The position numbers were made by a program, and so were the translations under genes. A model generated the notes under the pieces. It did not search any database. It saw only the letters and a list, made by a program, of their open reading frames with translations, and was not told the DNA's origin. A stretch of 64,000 nucleotides of DNA from Beaufortia kweichowensis (lineage: Eukaryota > Chordata > Actinopteri > Cypriniformes > Gastromyzontidae), in assembly GCA_019155185.1 (NCBI GenBank), contig CM032803.1, forward strand, positions 1,920,001 through 1,984,000, given 5' to 3'. Within the stretch, counting starts at the first letter, position 1, and each line of letters opens with the position of its first letter. Shown piece by piece: positions 11,296-23,340 of the stretch.

Positions 11296-14200
11296 TGGTA
11301 ATTTGTAACTTAATTTGAAGGCACAACCTTGATGGCTCTTTGCTGATCCCTGTCCATGGTGCTGAAACACAACTGCTGTAACTCTCCATGGTTTTGAAAA
11401 GCCTTTGACTCAAAAAGCCATATTTCACTTTATTCAATATGTATTAGTTTTAGATGCTTAGATTGGTTAGATGCAATATATATACAAATATTTCCATACT
11501 GCTGCTTCGCTTCTCCGTATTTTTATCATCTTGCCCTGTTTTATTCCTCCATATTTTTATCTTGCCCTGGCTTGCTTTTTTTAAAAGGATTTTGCTGTTC
11601 AGAAGACTCATATGATGGGAAACTAAATTATTAACAGAGCAGGGATTCAGTACACTCACAGTGTGCCTTTACCTGTGATTTGTTTATCTACAAACTAAAC
11701 TGATAGAAAATCAGCTCATTTCTTAAAAGAATCATGACTGCTCAGCATTCTTTTGCAGGTATTAATTTCATCTCATATGCTTACCCAAGCACATTGAGTC
11801 AATTACATACAAACAACAACCACTGCAGAAGTGATCCAGGCTCATTTGAGTTTGAATGAGTAAAAAGTATAATCAGGTTTTATAGATTATAATACTAGCA
11901 ATTCCTGTAGTAACTGTACCTGTATATCAATACTTGAATTTGTATTATTGTATGTAATGAGTATATACTATAAGCTTGAAGGCTAAGTGTTCCTCTAAAT
12001 AGGAAAAAAACATGATGTCAACTTACTGTTATTGCACCATGCAATCTGATTTACAGGAATCTGATGTTATTGATATAAACACCACCTGAAGGCATAGGTG
12101 CACATGTGTCTCAGAAATCAGAGTATTAGATTGCTTTAAATGTGGTTAGATTGGACATTTATTAAAATAAATGAACAATAAATTTGAGGAATATAGAAAT
12201 CAAGGCCGCAATTATAATTATGGACTGAATGAACCCTCTCAGTATGAATGTAACTGATATATCTCGTAATCTCAACAGAAAGACAGAATGGTGTTTCTTT
12301 TATGGATAAAAATATTAACCCTTTGCTTGTGCTCTGTCTTTGAACAACTTTTGTTTGGCTTTAAAAAGCTAACAAATTTAAATGTTAATTATTTGTAGTT
12401 GATTCTTAATGTAAGTAATCAAATATATATTAAAATATATTTATACATGAAATGGGATACAATTTTATCTTATTGTTTACATCGCAGTACTTTTGTCTCT
12501 TCTGTGTTTCTTATTTTAGGATGAGAAAAATCAACTTATGACCACTAATGTGTGGCTATGGCAGGTATGTAACCTTAAAAACATTTGTAGAATAATTAAA
12601 AACAGTTAGAAATTCACAATTAAAGTTGTAAATTTTTGTTTATTCAGTCCATCCTATACTAAAACTAAAACAAAACATAATTAGACAACTCTGTGAATGC
12701 TACTAGATTGGTAATGAAGCATTGATTCAAACAATGTTTTCATAATAAAATGAATAATTAAAATCTGACTTTCTAGGAATGGATTGATTATAAATTGCGT
12801 TGGAACCCTGAGAATTATGGCGGCATTACATTTATCAGAGTACCATCGGAGAGCATCTGGCTGCCAGATATTGTTTTATACGAAAAGTAAGTTAAAGTGG
12901 AAACCAGATGAAACAATTGCATTTTGCAAATAATATTACAATATTAACCATGTCATCCTATCAATTTTCAGTGCTGATGGACGCTTTGAAGGCTCAATTA
13001 TGACCAAAGCTATTGTGAGATATAATGGGCTGATTACTTGGACACCACCTGCCAGCTACAAATCAGCCTGCACCATGGACGTCACGTTCTTCCCCTTTGA
13101 TCGCCAGAACTGCACTATGAAATTCGGTTCCTGGACGTATGATGGAAACATGGTTGATCTCGTCCTAGTCAACCAGCAGGTTGACCGAAGCGACTTCTTT
13201 GATAACGGTGAATGGGAGATTCTCAGCGCCACTGGTGTCAAAGGCAGAAGACAGGATGTCCACCTTTCCTACCACTACATCACATATTCCTTCATCCTGA
13301 AACGTCTTCCTCTCTTCTACACGCTCTTCCTCATTATTCCTTGCCTGGGCTTGTCTTTCCTCACAGTGCTGGTTTTCTACCTTCCTTCTGATGAAGGAGA
13401 GAAAGTCTCTCTCTCCACCTCCGTCCTGGTGTCCCTCACCGTCTTCCTCCTGGTCATCGAGGAGATCATCCCTTCTTCATCCAAAGTCATCCCACTGATT
13501 GGAGAGTACCTGCTCTTTATCATGATCTTTGTTACCCTCTCTATCATCGTGACGGTGTTTGTTATAAACGTACACCATCGTTCCTCAGCTACGTATCACC
13601 CTATGTCTCCATGGGTGCGTTCATTGTTCCTCCAGAGGCTGCCTCATTTACTTTGCATGAGGGGAAACACAGACCGCTATCACTACCCAGAGATGGAGCC
13701 TCAAAGCCCTGACCTTAAGCCCCGAAACAAGAAAGGACCACCTGGCCCTGAGGGAGATGGTCAAGCTCTGATTAATATGCTGGAGCAAGCCACCAACTCT
13801 GTTCGCTACATCTCACAACACATTAGGAAGGAGCATTTCATTAGAGAGGTGAGATATCCTCATGTACTAAATACCGTAATGTTAATGTATAAAAATGCAT
13901 ATCTATACCTTGATTTTGGCATCATGTTGTGTAATTTGCCAAGCCTTCTTAAATAAAGCTGAGCTTTAGTGTATGCTCCAACACACCAATGCAACATGCA
14001 TATAATTTTTAAAGCATTTAAAATATTTTTAATGTGAATCAGTTTTGGTCACTACTGTACTTTTAGTTTTTATAAGAAATTAAAAAACATAAGTGAGATG
14101 TTCATGAAGTCTCTTAAACTTTGAAAGAGCAACATCAGTGTTGTTGTCCTGTGGGTATACATGACATTGATGATGATGTGTGGTAATAAGGTCACACTGG

Positions 14201-14474
14201 CGTCACTGATACTGATGAGGACAGATAAAGATGACTTGATGTTTGCTAATGGACAACATCAGTGATTGACTTTGACATCATTATGCTCAAAATGTCAACG
14301 GTGATGATGCTGATTATTTGGCTCTACCAGGTCGTACAGGACTGGAAGTTTGTGGCACAGGTGTTGGACAGAATCTTCCTCTGGGCGTTCCTTACCGTGT
14401 CTGTCCTGGGCACCATCCTCATCTTTACACCTGCTCTGAAGATGTTCCTGCGCACGTCTCCTCCTTCCCCATGA
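10371..14474 (+). CDS. chrnb3: Nicotinic acetylcholine receptor subunit beta-3
   Basis: Six exons: 10371-10431, 11087-11214, 12520-12564, 12777-12886, 12972-13848, 14331-14474, giving 454 residues in consistent phase. Human CHRNB3 is about 458. Beta3 is an accessory subunit that joins alpha/beta heteropentamers in neurons. Visible hallmarks: N-terminal DALLRDLFQGYQRWVRP; ADGRFEGS; Cys-loop C148-C162 (FFPFDRQNC); TM1-TM3 with FYLPSDEGEKVSL and the beta3/alpha5-type TM2 end VIEEIIPSSSKVIPLIGEYL; YHPMSPWVRSLFLQRLP opening the cytoplasmic loop; TM4 after VVQDWKFVAQVLDRIFLW. No vicinal Cys pair, so not alpha5. Odd: exon 2 appears to lack about seven residues of the first beta strand. HTVK is followed by LLKSQL where relatives read roughly VYFGLKISQLVDV, directly beside a CA repeat (see findings). 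The 3' end converges on the integrin gene. Confidence 0.9.
11229..11291. repeat. (CA)n microsatellite in chrnb3 intron 2
   Basis: A near-perfect CA dinucleotide run with one interruption (AGTAGA) begins about 14 bases after the predicted donor of chrnb3 exon 2. An open frame reading through it into poly(His-Thr) is an artefact. Confidence 0.95.
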
Positions 14475-14742
14475 GTCACCCCAGGCACAGTCATCCATCA
14501 CACACAACACACTTATACTGTTCACCGATATTAGATTAAGAGAAACACAGATCACCAATGCACAGTGAACATCACTATTTACAAACAAATAATGTGTTCT
14601 TTCATTGTCAAATACAAGGATGACCAAGAGAGTTGTGAAAAATGTAATAAATCAATGCAGGCAATTCACATGTGCAGCTTACAATAGTTTGATTGCCAAC
14701 ATTATTTTTTTCTACTAGTAGTAATGTTGTTTTGTGAAACAT

Positions 14743-14752
14743 TTTATTTATT
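14743..14752 (-). terminator. Candidate poly(A) signal of the integrin gene
   Basis: On the minus strand two overlapping AATAAA hexamers lie about 100 bases past the integrin stop codon (14854-14856). The implied transcript end would overlap the chrnb3 3'UTR. Confidence 0.5.
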
Positions 14753-14830
14753 TGATAATTTAGTTATCATCATTTTCAAATGTATTTACAGAAAACAGTA
14801 GAAAAGCACTTAAATGTGTATAAAAAGAGA

Positions 14831-14836
14831 AATAAA
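14831..14836 (+). terminator. Candidate chrnb3 poly(A) signal
   Basis: AATAAA lies 356 bases downstream of the chrnb3 stop codon. Cleavage 10-30 bases further on would fall near or inside the last coding exon of the opposing integrin gene (14854-14904). Confidence 0.5.
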
Positions 14837-14853
14837 GATCTATTATTGATGTC

Positions 14854-17800
14854 CTATTTCACATCCTTCTGATTGCCACACATTTCACCTCTGAAGCAAT
14901 TGAACTGCGGAGACAAAAATGTGATTTATATCAGCACACACAGCAACCTAACAAATGACAAAAAGTTATGCTTTTACAGATTAAGCTGTGTTTCTACAGT
15001 GATTAAAAATAGAAAGTGAATATTCTGAATAGCAGATACACATTACCTTCCACAAAATGTAACCCAGCAGGGCTAATAACAGCAGTGCGGTCAGTATACT
15101 GAATAAAATGACCCACCACGGGACTCGGCTGAGCAAAGCTGGTTTCTTCTCAGGAAAAACAGTAAGCCTCACCTGTATGTATTACGTGAATATTTGTTTG
15201 AGCTTCACTTTACATTGCAGTTTTCTTCTCATTGATTTTTAAATGTTTAGTTGAGTCATTTAAATGATACTTAACCTTAGTCTCCGATGGCCGAATGCCA
15301 ATATTCTCAATAGTTCCATTAAGGCTCAGAGACGCATCCAGTACAATATCCAGATAGTTCAATGAACTATACTCCTGAAAAGCAAGCCATGTTAGAGAAG
15401 ATGTTATCTGTGAAGTAAAATTGACACAAAGTCAATTTTATGTACATTCTCTATTCTTATACCTTCAGAAAAGTGCTGTTCCATAAGCGAGAGTAAAGAA
15501 CAATAACTGCAGTACTGTCTACTGCCTGAAGAGGGCACTTTATGTCCACACAGTTCAAGTCATCAGCACACGTCTGCAGGAGAATCAGTAAGTACCATGT
15601 GACAAAACCATTCAAGTTTCAAAAACACAAGATAATTTTGAATTTCACGTTTTATCACGTTTTGATTTAATTATTATTTTACTACTATAACTTCCCCGAC
15701 AGCAAAGATAATTGATTTAGTGTTGTATCAGTGTTAAGAATAAACAAAATTAACACTGATTCAACATTAAAGCAATTTTCTTTGCCATCTGGATAATGAT
15801 TAAATTAAAGCATTAAATAGCACTGGCCAATGAAACCTTATTAAAAAATTACCAAGGTTTTGTACTTTCTTCCAAAAATAGAAAGAAATCCGCTATCTGT
15901 GCTGAGAGCCTCCAGCTCTGATTCACGTCCCACTTCACGCCTTTCTCTTGATGACACCTACAGTTTTTACACAGCAATGCCAGGAATCACTTTATGATTG
16001 AGCCTAAGGTGTGCATTATATTATTACAAAACTTCTCAACTCCGGCCCACATTTCATGTCTTCTTTATGTGACGGGAGTTGAGAACCCTTTATAGTGTTA
16101 CGTAATTTTATATCTCAAAGGATTACTTTGATATTTTTGATTGGGTTGATCTCTTGTGAAGGCGTGCAGTGGATGATCTTTTGTCCCCGTCCAGTGATCT
16201 GCACAAGGTACAGGAGCCGTTTTCCCTCTTTAGTTTCTTTGGGCCATTGAATGTTCAGCACAGCAGAAGCGAATGACTTTAGAGGACGGCCAATGTTACT
16301 AATCTGACCCACGAACAAATCACAAATCACAAAAGACACAACATCAACAAAGCTTCTAGGCTTAAATATGTAGTTTCATGAAATATCTAAAAAATGCTGA
16401 TTGATTCTGTACTTTTACAGACACGGAGACAATAGTTTTCCTATTTTACAAGCTATTTACAGAACATGATATAGAATTATGTATGTTATAAACATCACAA
16501 TATCGATACTGTTTACTATAATCAATGTATTGAAAAATCTTAACAGTAATAATTTAGCTAGATTAAATATAGTATAAATTTTGTAAATTGTTGTTATTTT
16601 AAGAAGATAAGAAGATACAAACCCTGAACTCATATTGGACCAATGAACCAATATCGTCTTCTGATTTTATTGATTTTTCGTCTCTCACTTCTCCTCCAAA
16701 AAATAGTTGGGAAGGTTTAGCAAGACTACAAAGACAAAAATACAGACCAAAATTTTTTTAAAGACATTCGTTTGCTTATTTTTAAAGGGAACAGCACGAC
16801 AAGCCCAAACAGAACCTGATGAATGAAATATTGTGAAATCCACACAAATGTTTTTTTAGCATTTAAAATAACTTACCCAAAGACTTCCAGGTGCATTTCA
16901 AAGATTATTTTTGCTTCTGCAACAACGTTTGGAATAATTTGAGCACTTATTCTAAAATAAAGCAACCCAAAACAACAAATAAACATGTGCTTGTAAAGGT
17001 CTTCATACTAAAAACCTTTTATGATAAGGTTTTATATATAAATAAAACAGAAAACAGAACTGCTGAAATTTTCTTACGTTTTAAGGGACATAGTCACATT
17101 AGCTTCGGTGACTCTCAAGGACAGCCTGTCCGTATTTAGTATCAGAAAGAACGAAACCTAAAATGGTTGAAGACAGCCTGGATTAGGAGAATGTCACTGA
17201 CTGATTAAAGACTGAAAGTGCATTTGATGAACTTGATAAAACAAAACTAGTTATAACATTCACTAACCTCCGAGTCTCTTCTAAAAGGATTTCCAAGTTG
17301 GCAGTCCGCCACTGTTCTGTCTTCATTGGCGTTACACTTCACCTGTGTTTCCTACGCAATGATATAAACAATACCAAATACCGTAAAATATTCAAATACC
17401 TAAAATTCATAAACACAATCAGAAAACCCTTGAGATTTGTTTTTATATTGTAGACATGTCAGAAATGACAATTAATTGTTTGTTTTAAGTTAAGTCGGAC
17501 ACTTACACTGTTTTCTTTCAGTACAACTGATGATAATGGCAGAAATTCTGGAAACATCACAGAGAGTTGACTCTGATGTGCATCGTCTCCACCTTTGTTG
17601 GTTACAGTAACCTCTAGGGCAACATTTTCATCACCGGGCGAGATGACAGGCATGTGATTTTCCCTTCAACAGACACAGAAACACCCACAATCATGCATTC
17701 CAAGCTCACTTGTTTGGAAACCTATTTAGCAAGATGGTCGAAAATCTGCCAAATATGGAACGAAGCAGATGCATTGCCTAACTTATCAATTATATATCAA

Positions 17801-20800
17801 ACCCTTTTAATTGAATTTGCGCACTTTAGACTTCAGTGTATTCAAAGCAATGTTTCAGATTTGTCAGAACATGCAAGTTTTGGATCTTCAGTCATGTAAC
17901 TCTAGCCAAATATCAATCAAGTGTTCTTTGCCCTTTAGACTTATGTTTCTCTCTTTGCCAAATGCATAAATGTAGATGCAAAAACCAATGCACAAGCAAG
18001 TAAATAATATTATTACATGGTTAGTGGGTTGCACTTGTCTTGATGTTGGTCTTTGGTGCAAAAGCTGTATTGGAGCTGCAGGTTACTCTGGCAAATATTG
18101 TCACTTCCACATCCAGCGTTCATAAAGGCAAACTGAGAAACAAAAGAGTTTGATTATTAAGCCCCTCTAAACACTTAGAAGTATTTTGGAAAATGCAATT
18201 ACTTTTGCTTTGGTTGTGTTTTCTTGCAAAGCGTTGAGAACAGGCTGTAAGTCGGGGAGGCCTGCAAATGTTTGTTTAGGGCTGTCGGATTGAAGAGAAA
18301 CTGCCAGATCAATAAAAATGCTTGTCAGTTTATCCTGGATTTCTCCCTAAAAAAACAACACAATGTTTTAAACACAAAATTCCCACTCAACACCAGTAAA
18401 TAAGAATGATTTAAGACTATTCTATGATGTTTTAACGAATAAGTACCAGCAGTCTGAGCTTGGTTTGGACACACTGTCTCCGGCCCTGGCCAGGCAGTTC
18501 ATGAACTCCCGATGCTGGATCCATAAAGACCATTCGTGAAGTAAGACCCCTCTCTCTGCGCACTGTATCCGCATTTAGGTTGTACTCGATCTCTGCAGAG
18601 AGGTTAGGAAAGCTTGAATAATGTTAGTATCTACATGTGCTAATACATTTTAACAATAAAAGTTGTATATGTTACCTTTAGGTAATAGTGCATTATGAAT
18701 TCATTTATGCTGTAAAGTTCGTTGGTATTTTATCATACACATAGAATGCACTGTATAGAAAAAGTTCAAAGAATTTGCAAATGTTTGCCAACCACACCCT
18801 ATCTAAATGACTCATGATTGTATTGGTATATAAGAATGCTGTATGGAAAACACGAAATGGACTCACTCAGTCTGGGATTATATGTCGCTGGGTGTGCAGT
18901 GTAGGAAAAGCAGGACTGTGCTGTAATAATGCTGAAAGATTTTTATCAGAACATGTATTAGAAACCCCAAGGTAAAATATCTGGGTGTGTCATATTATGT
19001 TTTGTCTCACCATGGATTTGTCTTGCAGTCCTGTGCTTTCAAGTCAATACTATTAGGTGTTAATGTTAGGCTCTTTTCAATGTTTATCACCGGTTTAGCC
19101 CTTAAAAAAAGAAAGCGTGTGCTTAGTATGCATGAAGTTGAATGTATAACAAAATGTATATACAAAATGTATAAATGAAAATCAATGAAAGTGTTAAATG
19201 AAATGTGGTGAATGTCATAGAAGAAAGTGTTCATTAAAAAGTAAATACAAGTGAATAGAGACCGCTGCCATCAACTTTCTCTTTCTTTGTGTAAAAAGAC
19301 ATTTTTGATTCATTTCTTCTTTTGTGTTACACAGACAGAAGTCATACAAGCTTGGATAGTGAGGGTGAGTATTGTGATGACAGAATGTTTATTTTTGGAT
19401 GTGCTAGCCCTTTAAGAAATGATAAGAAACTGACCTGTAAATTAGCACAGAATCTGAAAGTGAACCCACAGCAAGGTCTGGATAGCCATTGCTGTCCACA
19501 TCCATATTGCTGGCCAAAGAGTAGCCAAACAATTTGATATCATGCTTCCCAGCTTGTAAAACCTACAAATAAAACTAGTTTGATAAACAGAAAAGTATTT
19601 GTGAACTAGCTCCCATGATATTGTGTTTGATGAACACTTTTGCCCACCTGCTGTGGTTTTTGGTGGAAGCCTGTAGGTGAACCGTGATATACATACACTC
19701 GTCCTTTTCCAGAATCCTCATAGGGAGAGCTCACTGCAAAATCTGTTCACAGGAAAACATTACTTATCATACAGCTGCAAAGTACAACTGTAGCACAAAA
19801 CAAATGTTTAAGAAGACCTTGATATCCATCTTGATTAATATCTCCAGTATGTGCCACTGCTAGTCCAAACATGGAGTCCCTTTTCCCATAAAGATACACT
19901 GGTTCAATTTGGTCCCATTGTTGTGCACCACCTTGGTTGATGTAGACATACACAGCCCCTCCCACATCCTTGTCCATGTCTTTTAGGGAGAACTGGGGTG
20001 CACCCACAACAAGGTCATCCCACCTGAAGCAATAATGACATTTACAATTATCAAAGGCCCTGATTACTCATATGAAATTGTACAACTGCATCCTGTTTAG
20101 TCATACATGTATCTGTATCTAATGAGGACTCACCCATCTGCATTTAGGTCAAGCACAGCGAGGTCATAGCCAAAGGACGAGGCCAAACCTGGACCCTGAA
20201 GAATATGCTCTACTCCTAAGGTTTTTGCATCTGATTTTTTATCTGGTCTCAGCAACACCACCTCACCACTGAGATTTGAGCGTGGAGCTCCTGCCACTAC
20301 ATTCAGCTCTCCTTTCTTGATAATGTTCATCCCACTATCTAGAGAAAAGCCTGAGAGATAACAGGGGAAAACAGATTATCAACAGATGACATCAGGTTCA
20401 CAGCATTTAAATATTTTAACGTTAATCTAAAACAACAAAGTAAATTGGATATCTCATGATATGACCTCTTTAAATAATACATTTGTATTGCTGTTAATGC
20501 ACTATACAGTAAACTACTACTCTATCACATTAGTAGTATGTAGAGATCAGTTTATGAATATGTATCATCATCAGTGGACTGTTGATTCTCCTTTTTATTA
20601 AACAAAATCTTAAGGAAAGATCACCTAAAAAGCTGCTGATGCCAAGAGGAATAAGTTCCTCCCGAAACCGATACTGATCTCCTGTTTCAAAGGTATCTAA
20701 CAAGAAATCATCAACAGGCTCCATGTGCACAGTGCCTTAGAAATCAAAACAAAACAAAACAAAGCATTATACATAGCAGGGATGTACTCTATATTGTACA

Positions 20801-22263
20801 GTAATATTAATTCTGTAATAAATTGACATTGATGTATTTGTGGTACCTTTCCACTCATAGGCTCCTGGAGCTCCAAAAACAAGATATTTACTGTCTTTGG
20901 TAAATGCTACCGAGACGCCCTGTTGACAGTACCCAAACATGTGCTTCTCTGCTGGACGATTCCTACAAAATATCCTTGTGTCCTCATCGCTTGTCTTCAG
21001 CTTAAGGTCTTGTTCCATGACAAAGCACCTGCCTAATACCAGCTGATTGCTGAAACTCCAATCTTGATACCTGTGAGCACAGGTCTAGATAAAACACCAT
21101 ATATACATTAAACATAAACGTCTAAAACATGAACATTATATATGCAACTTTAAGCATTGCTTTTAACTTACCACTACTTTTCCACCCGGACCCTGACTTT
21201 TTACACGCACACCCAACCACTGATTTTCTCTGTAGTCTTGCCCTGTCCTTTCCTTTGGGCGAACTTTTAGTATACAGAACAGAATTTATATTAAGACCTG
21301 CTATTTTAGACTTACACTTACACTGCTTGCTTACATTATAAATAATTATTAATCTTAAAGCACTGTACTTAATATTACCAAATTTAATGTTACAACTGAT
21401 GGCTAAAAACATAATTTACTTAAGTTATACAATAATACAACTAACCTTCCATGTCAAAGGGGATGCGTTCACAATCATCAGATTGTGTGGTGAATTTACA
21501 TCGGTACAGACCTCCAGATATATTGGCCTTCTGAATGGGCAAAGCTTTTGCACGAGGTGCTCCGATAAGCAAGCTGAGAATACGCGTGATAAAATTGAGA
21601 AGAATAGATGAAAAACAATACAAATGCTAATGGTTTCCATTAAAAAACATTATTAACAATCAGCTGTTAACCTTTAAAACCATCCCAAAACTTTAATCCA
21701 GTAAGATTTAATAGTGTTCTCTTGGTTTCCATTCAAAAGATAACATCCCATATTAGTAAAGACCCACAGAAACCATTATAGTTTCCACTAAAACCAGTAC
21801 AATTCCTATTATAACCATTAAATCCATTAGAATTAATATTATTCAACTGGGATATTGTTGACTTTTATTTGTTATTTTTTAATGATTTATTATAAGGTTT
21901 AATTATTTATTATAACAGAATTACATGTCAAAGTTTTAAAGTAAATGCACATTGCACCAACATGTCCCTGAAAATACAGATAACATAACACAACATGTTA
22001 ACCCTGTTTATCGTCTATCCATAGCAACAGTTTGCATATGTAAATCAAATAATTATAAGATTTTAAGGAATGATCACTTACACGCGCTCGTTAGACGGCT
22101 GAAGCTGGTGGTGCATAGCCATAGAAAAGCCAAACAGAGAGTTTGCGTCTCCACGTTTCCTGATGGCGCTCTGCGTGTCCAGGTTGAAAGGAGAAACCCG
22201 CGGTATCTGAAGGATGCTGAACACCCACACGCTCATCATGAGACCCCAGCGCCTGGACATCAT
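14854..22263 (-). CDS. itga6l: Integrin alpha subunit, laminin-binding alpha6-like
   Basis: 25 exons on the minus strand, 1023 residues in consistent phase: 22082-22263, 21446-21573, 21172-21227, 20847-21084, 20625-20735, 20134-20350, 19818-20023, 19648-19742, 19435-19562, 19011-19100, 18867-18931, 18447-18592, 18203-18346, 18035-18132, 17507-17663, 17268-17351, 17078-17157, 16877-16951, 16623-16725, 16127-16303, 15853-15957, 15463-15573, 15276-15374, 15047-15172, 14854-14904. The family pairs with a beta subunit as a matrix receptor. Features: signal peptide before FNLDT; FG-GAP beta-propeller (LLIGAPRAK, YLVFGAPGAYEWKG) with calcium-loop motifs DLNADG (about 305), DINQDG (about 371) and DVDSNG (about 432); thigh/calf region; furin-type site RERR (864-867); TM about 982-1005 starting VPWW. 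It aligns best with alpha6 along its length (VINIEKSLTLTPN, VLNIQWPKE, SRLWNSTFL). The tail is only about 16 residues and has NCFRG in place of GFFKR. The itga6l symbol rests on similarity only. Confidence 0.88.
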
Positions 22264-22327
22264 GGTGGTACCTCACTGGAGCCGGATACGCGCTGAAAAA
22301 CCGAGTATAATCCCTGATAAAACACCA

Positions 22328-22340
22328 CCACTAGAGGGTG
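22328..22340 (+). promoter_or_regulatory. CTCF-like motif
   Basis: CCACTAGAGGGTG fits the vertebrate CTCF core CCASYAGRKGGC except at its end. It lies about 65 bases upstream of the integrin start codon. By-eye match only. Confidence 0.35.
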
Positions 22341-22746
22341 AGGCCAAGTGACATTTTGGTTATATAAGACTGATTTATCGCCCCAGGGTGGGGATAAGAA
22401 TAACTGTAAAAGAGAGTTAATGTTTACCTGCACAGGAAACTTGAACGCATGCCCTTTTATCCTCAACCACATCCTGGCAAGTTTAGTCAGGTTCAAGATA
22501 ACAATCTGCAAGTTTTAACGGCGCAATGCATTGGCAATGAGGCAGATCAACTGCAGAGGTAGCCTAGATAGGGTGGATTTTTGCGATCTATGCATTAGTA
22601 AGATACATTATATGCGACTTTATTAAAATCATATGAATATATACCTCCAAATGAAATGATGTGACTGTTTGTCGTAATGCAAATCATGATATGTCCACTT
22701 TAAAGACTCGTGGGGTGATGTCAGGATAGCGCAATTAAACACTGCA

Positions 22747-22760
22747 CCACTAGATGGCGC
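22747..22760 (+). promoter_or_regulatory. CTCF-like motif, left of the NITR cluster
   Basis: CCACTAGATGGCGC matches the CTCF core consensus CCASYAGRKGGCRC at every position. It lies in the spacer between the integrin gene and the NITR cluster. Occupancy is inference. Confidence 0.5.
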
Positions 22761-22989
22761 CAGATATTAATAGCGTTGACAGAACGTGCGTAAAATACTA
22801 ACACACTTAACAGAAAGAAATCAACCGTAGTAACTATCTCAGGTTAGCTGGTTTATTTTCATATGGATGCAGTATTTATATTTGGATATTTTTCTCTGAC
22901 TCTCAGAGCTTTACTTGCCAAGACTGGAAAAAGTTTGGCAGACACCTGATCTACACATCTTTTCATACTTGTACCTTTTTCATACTAAT

Positions 22990-23340
22990 TCATGCGGTTC
23001 AAATGTGAAAACAAACAGTTTAATTTGAGTGTTACAGTTTGAGTTACAGATTTACAGAATAGCCAAATGAAATTCAAATGTGCAAAAACATGTTTTTACT
23101 TTCATGTAAAAACTAATGTGATCCCACCTGAAACCTGCGAGATTACATGTAAAACATGTGGTAATATGTTATTATCACATGCAGACATATAATCCAATGG
23201 GTTTTTACATGTGATCCTATGCATTTCACATGGAAATTTACATGGGATTCACACAAAAGTGTTCCAAAACAACGTTTCACATGTGTTTTTGCACATGAGA
23301 AATTGATGTTATCCACAAGTGATCAGTTGTGAAAAACGTT
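22990..23340. repeat. CATGTG-rich repetitive stretch
   Basis: Words such as TTACATG, ACATGTG, TTCACATG and their reverse complements recur many times (for example near 23087, 23137, 23144, 23202, 23222, 23240, 23275, 23290). This gives a loosely palindromic, low-complexity block. It may be a decayed non-autonomous DNA transposon or a simple minisatellite; I cannot assign a family. Confidence 0.5.

Noticed and set aside
11215..11301. Extension of chrnb3 exon 2 into a His-Thr repeat
   Set aside because: This is read-through into the CA microsatellite past a plausible donor; ending the exon at 11214 restores phase with exon 3.
14295..14627. 110-residue minus-strand frame over chrnb3 exon 6
   Set aside because: Antisense shadow of the TM4 exon and 3'UTR; no family resemblance or splice partners.
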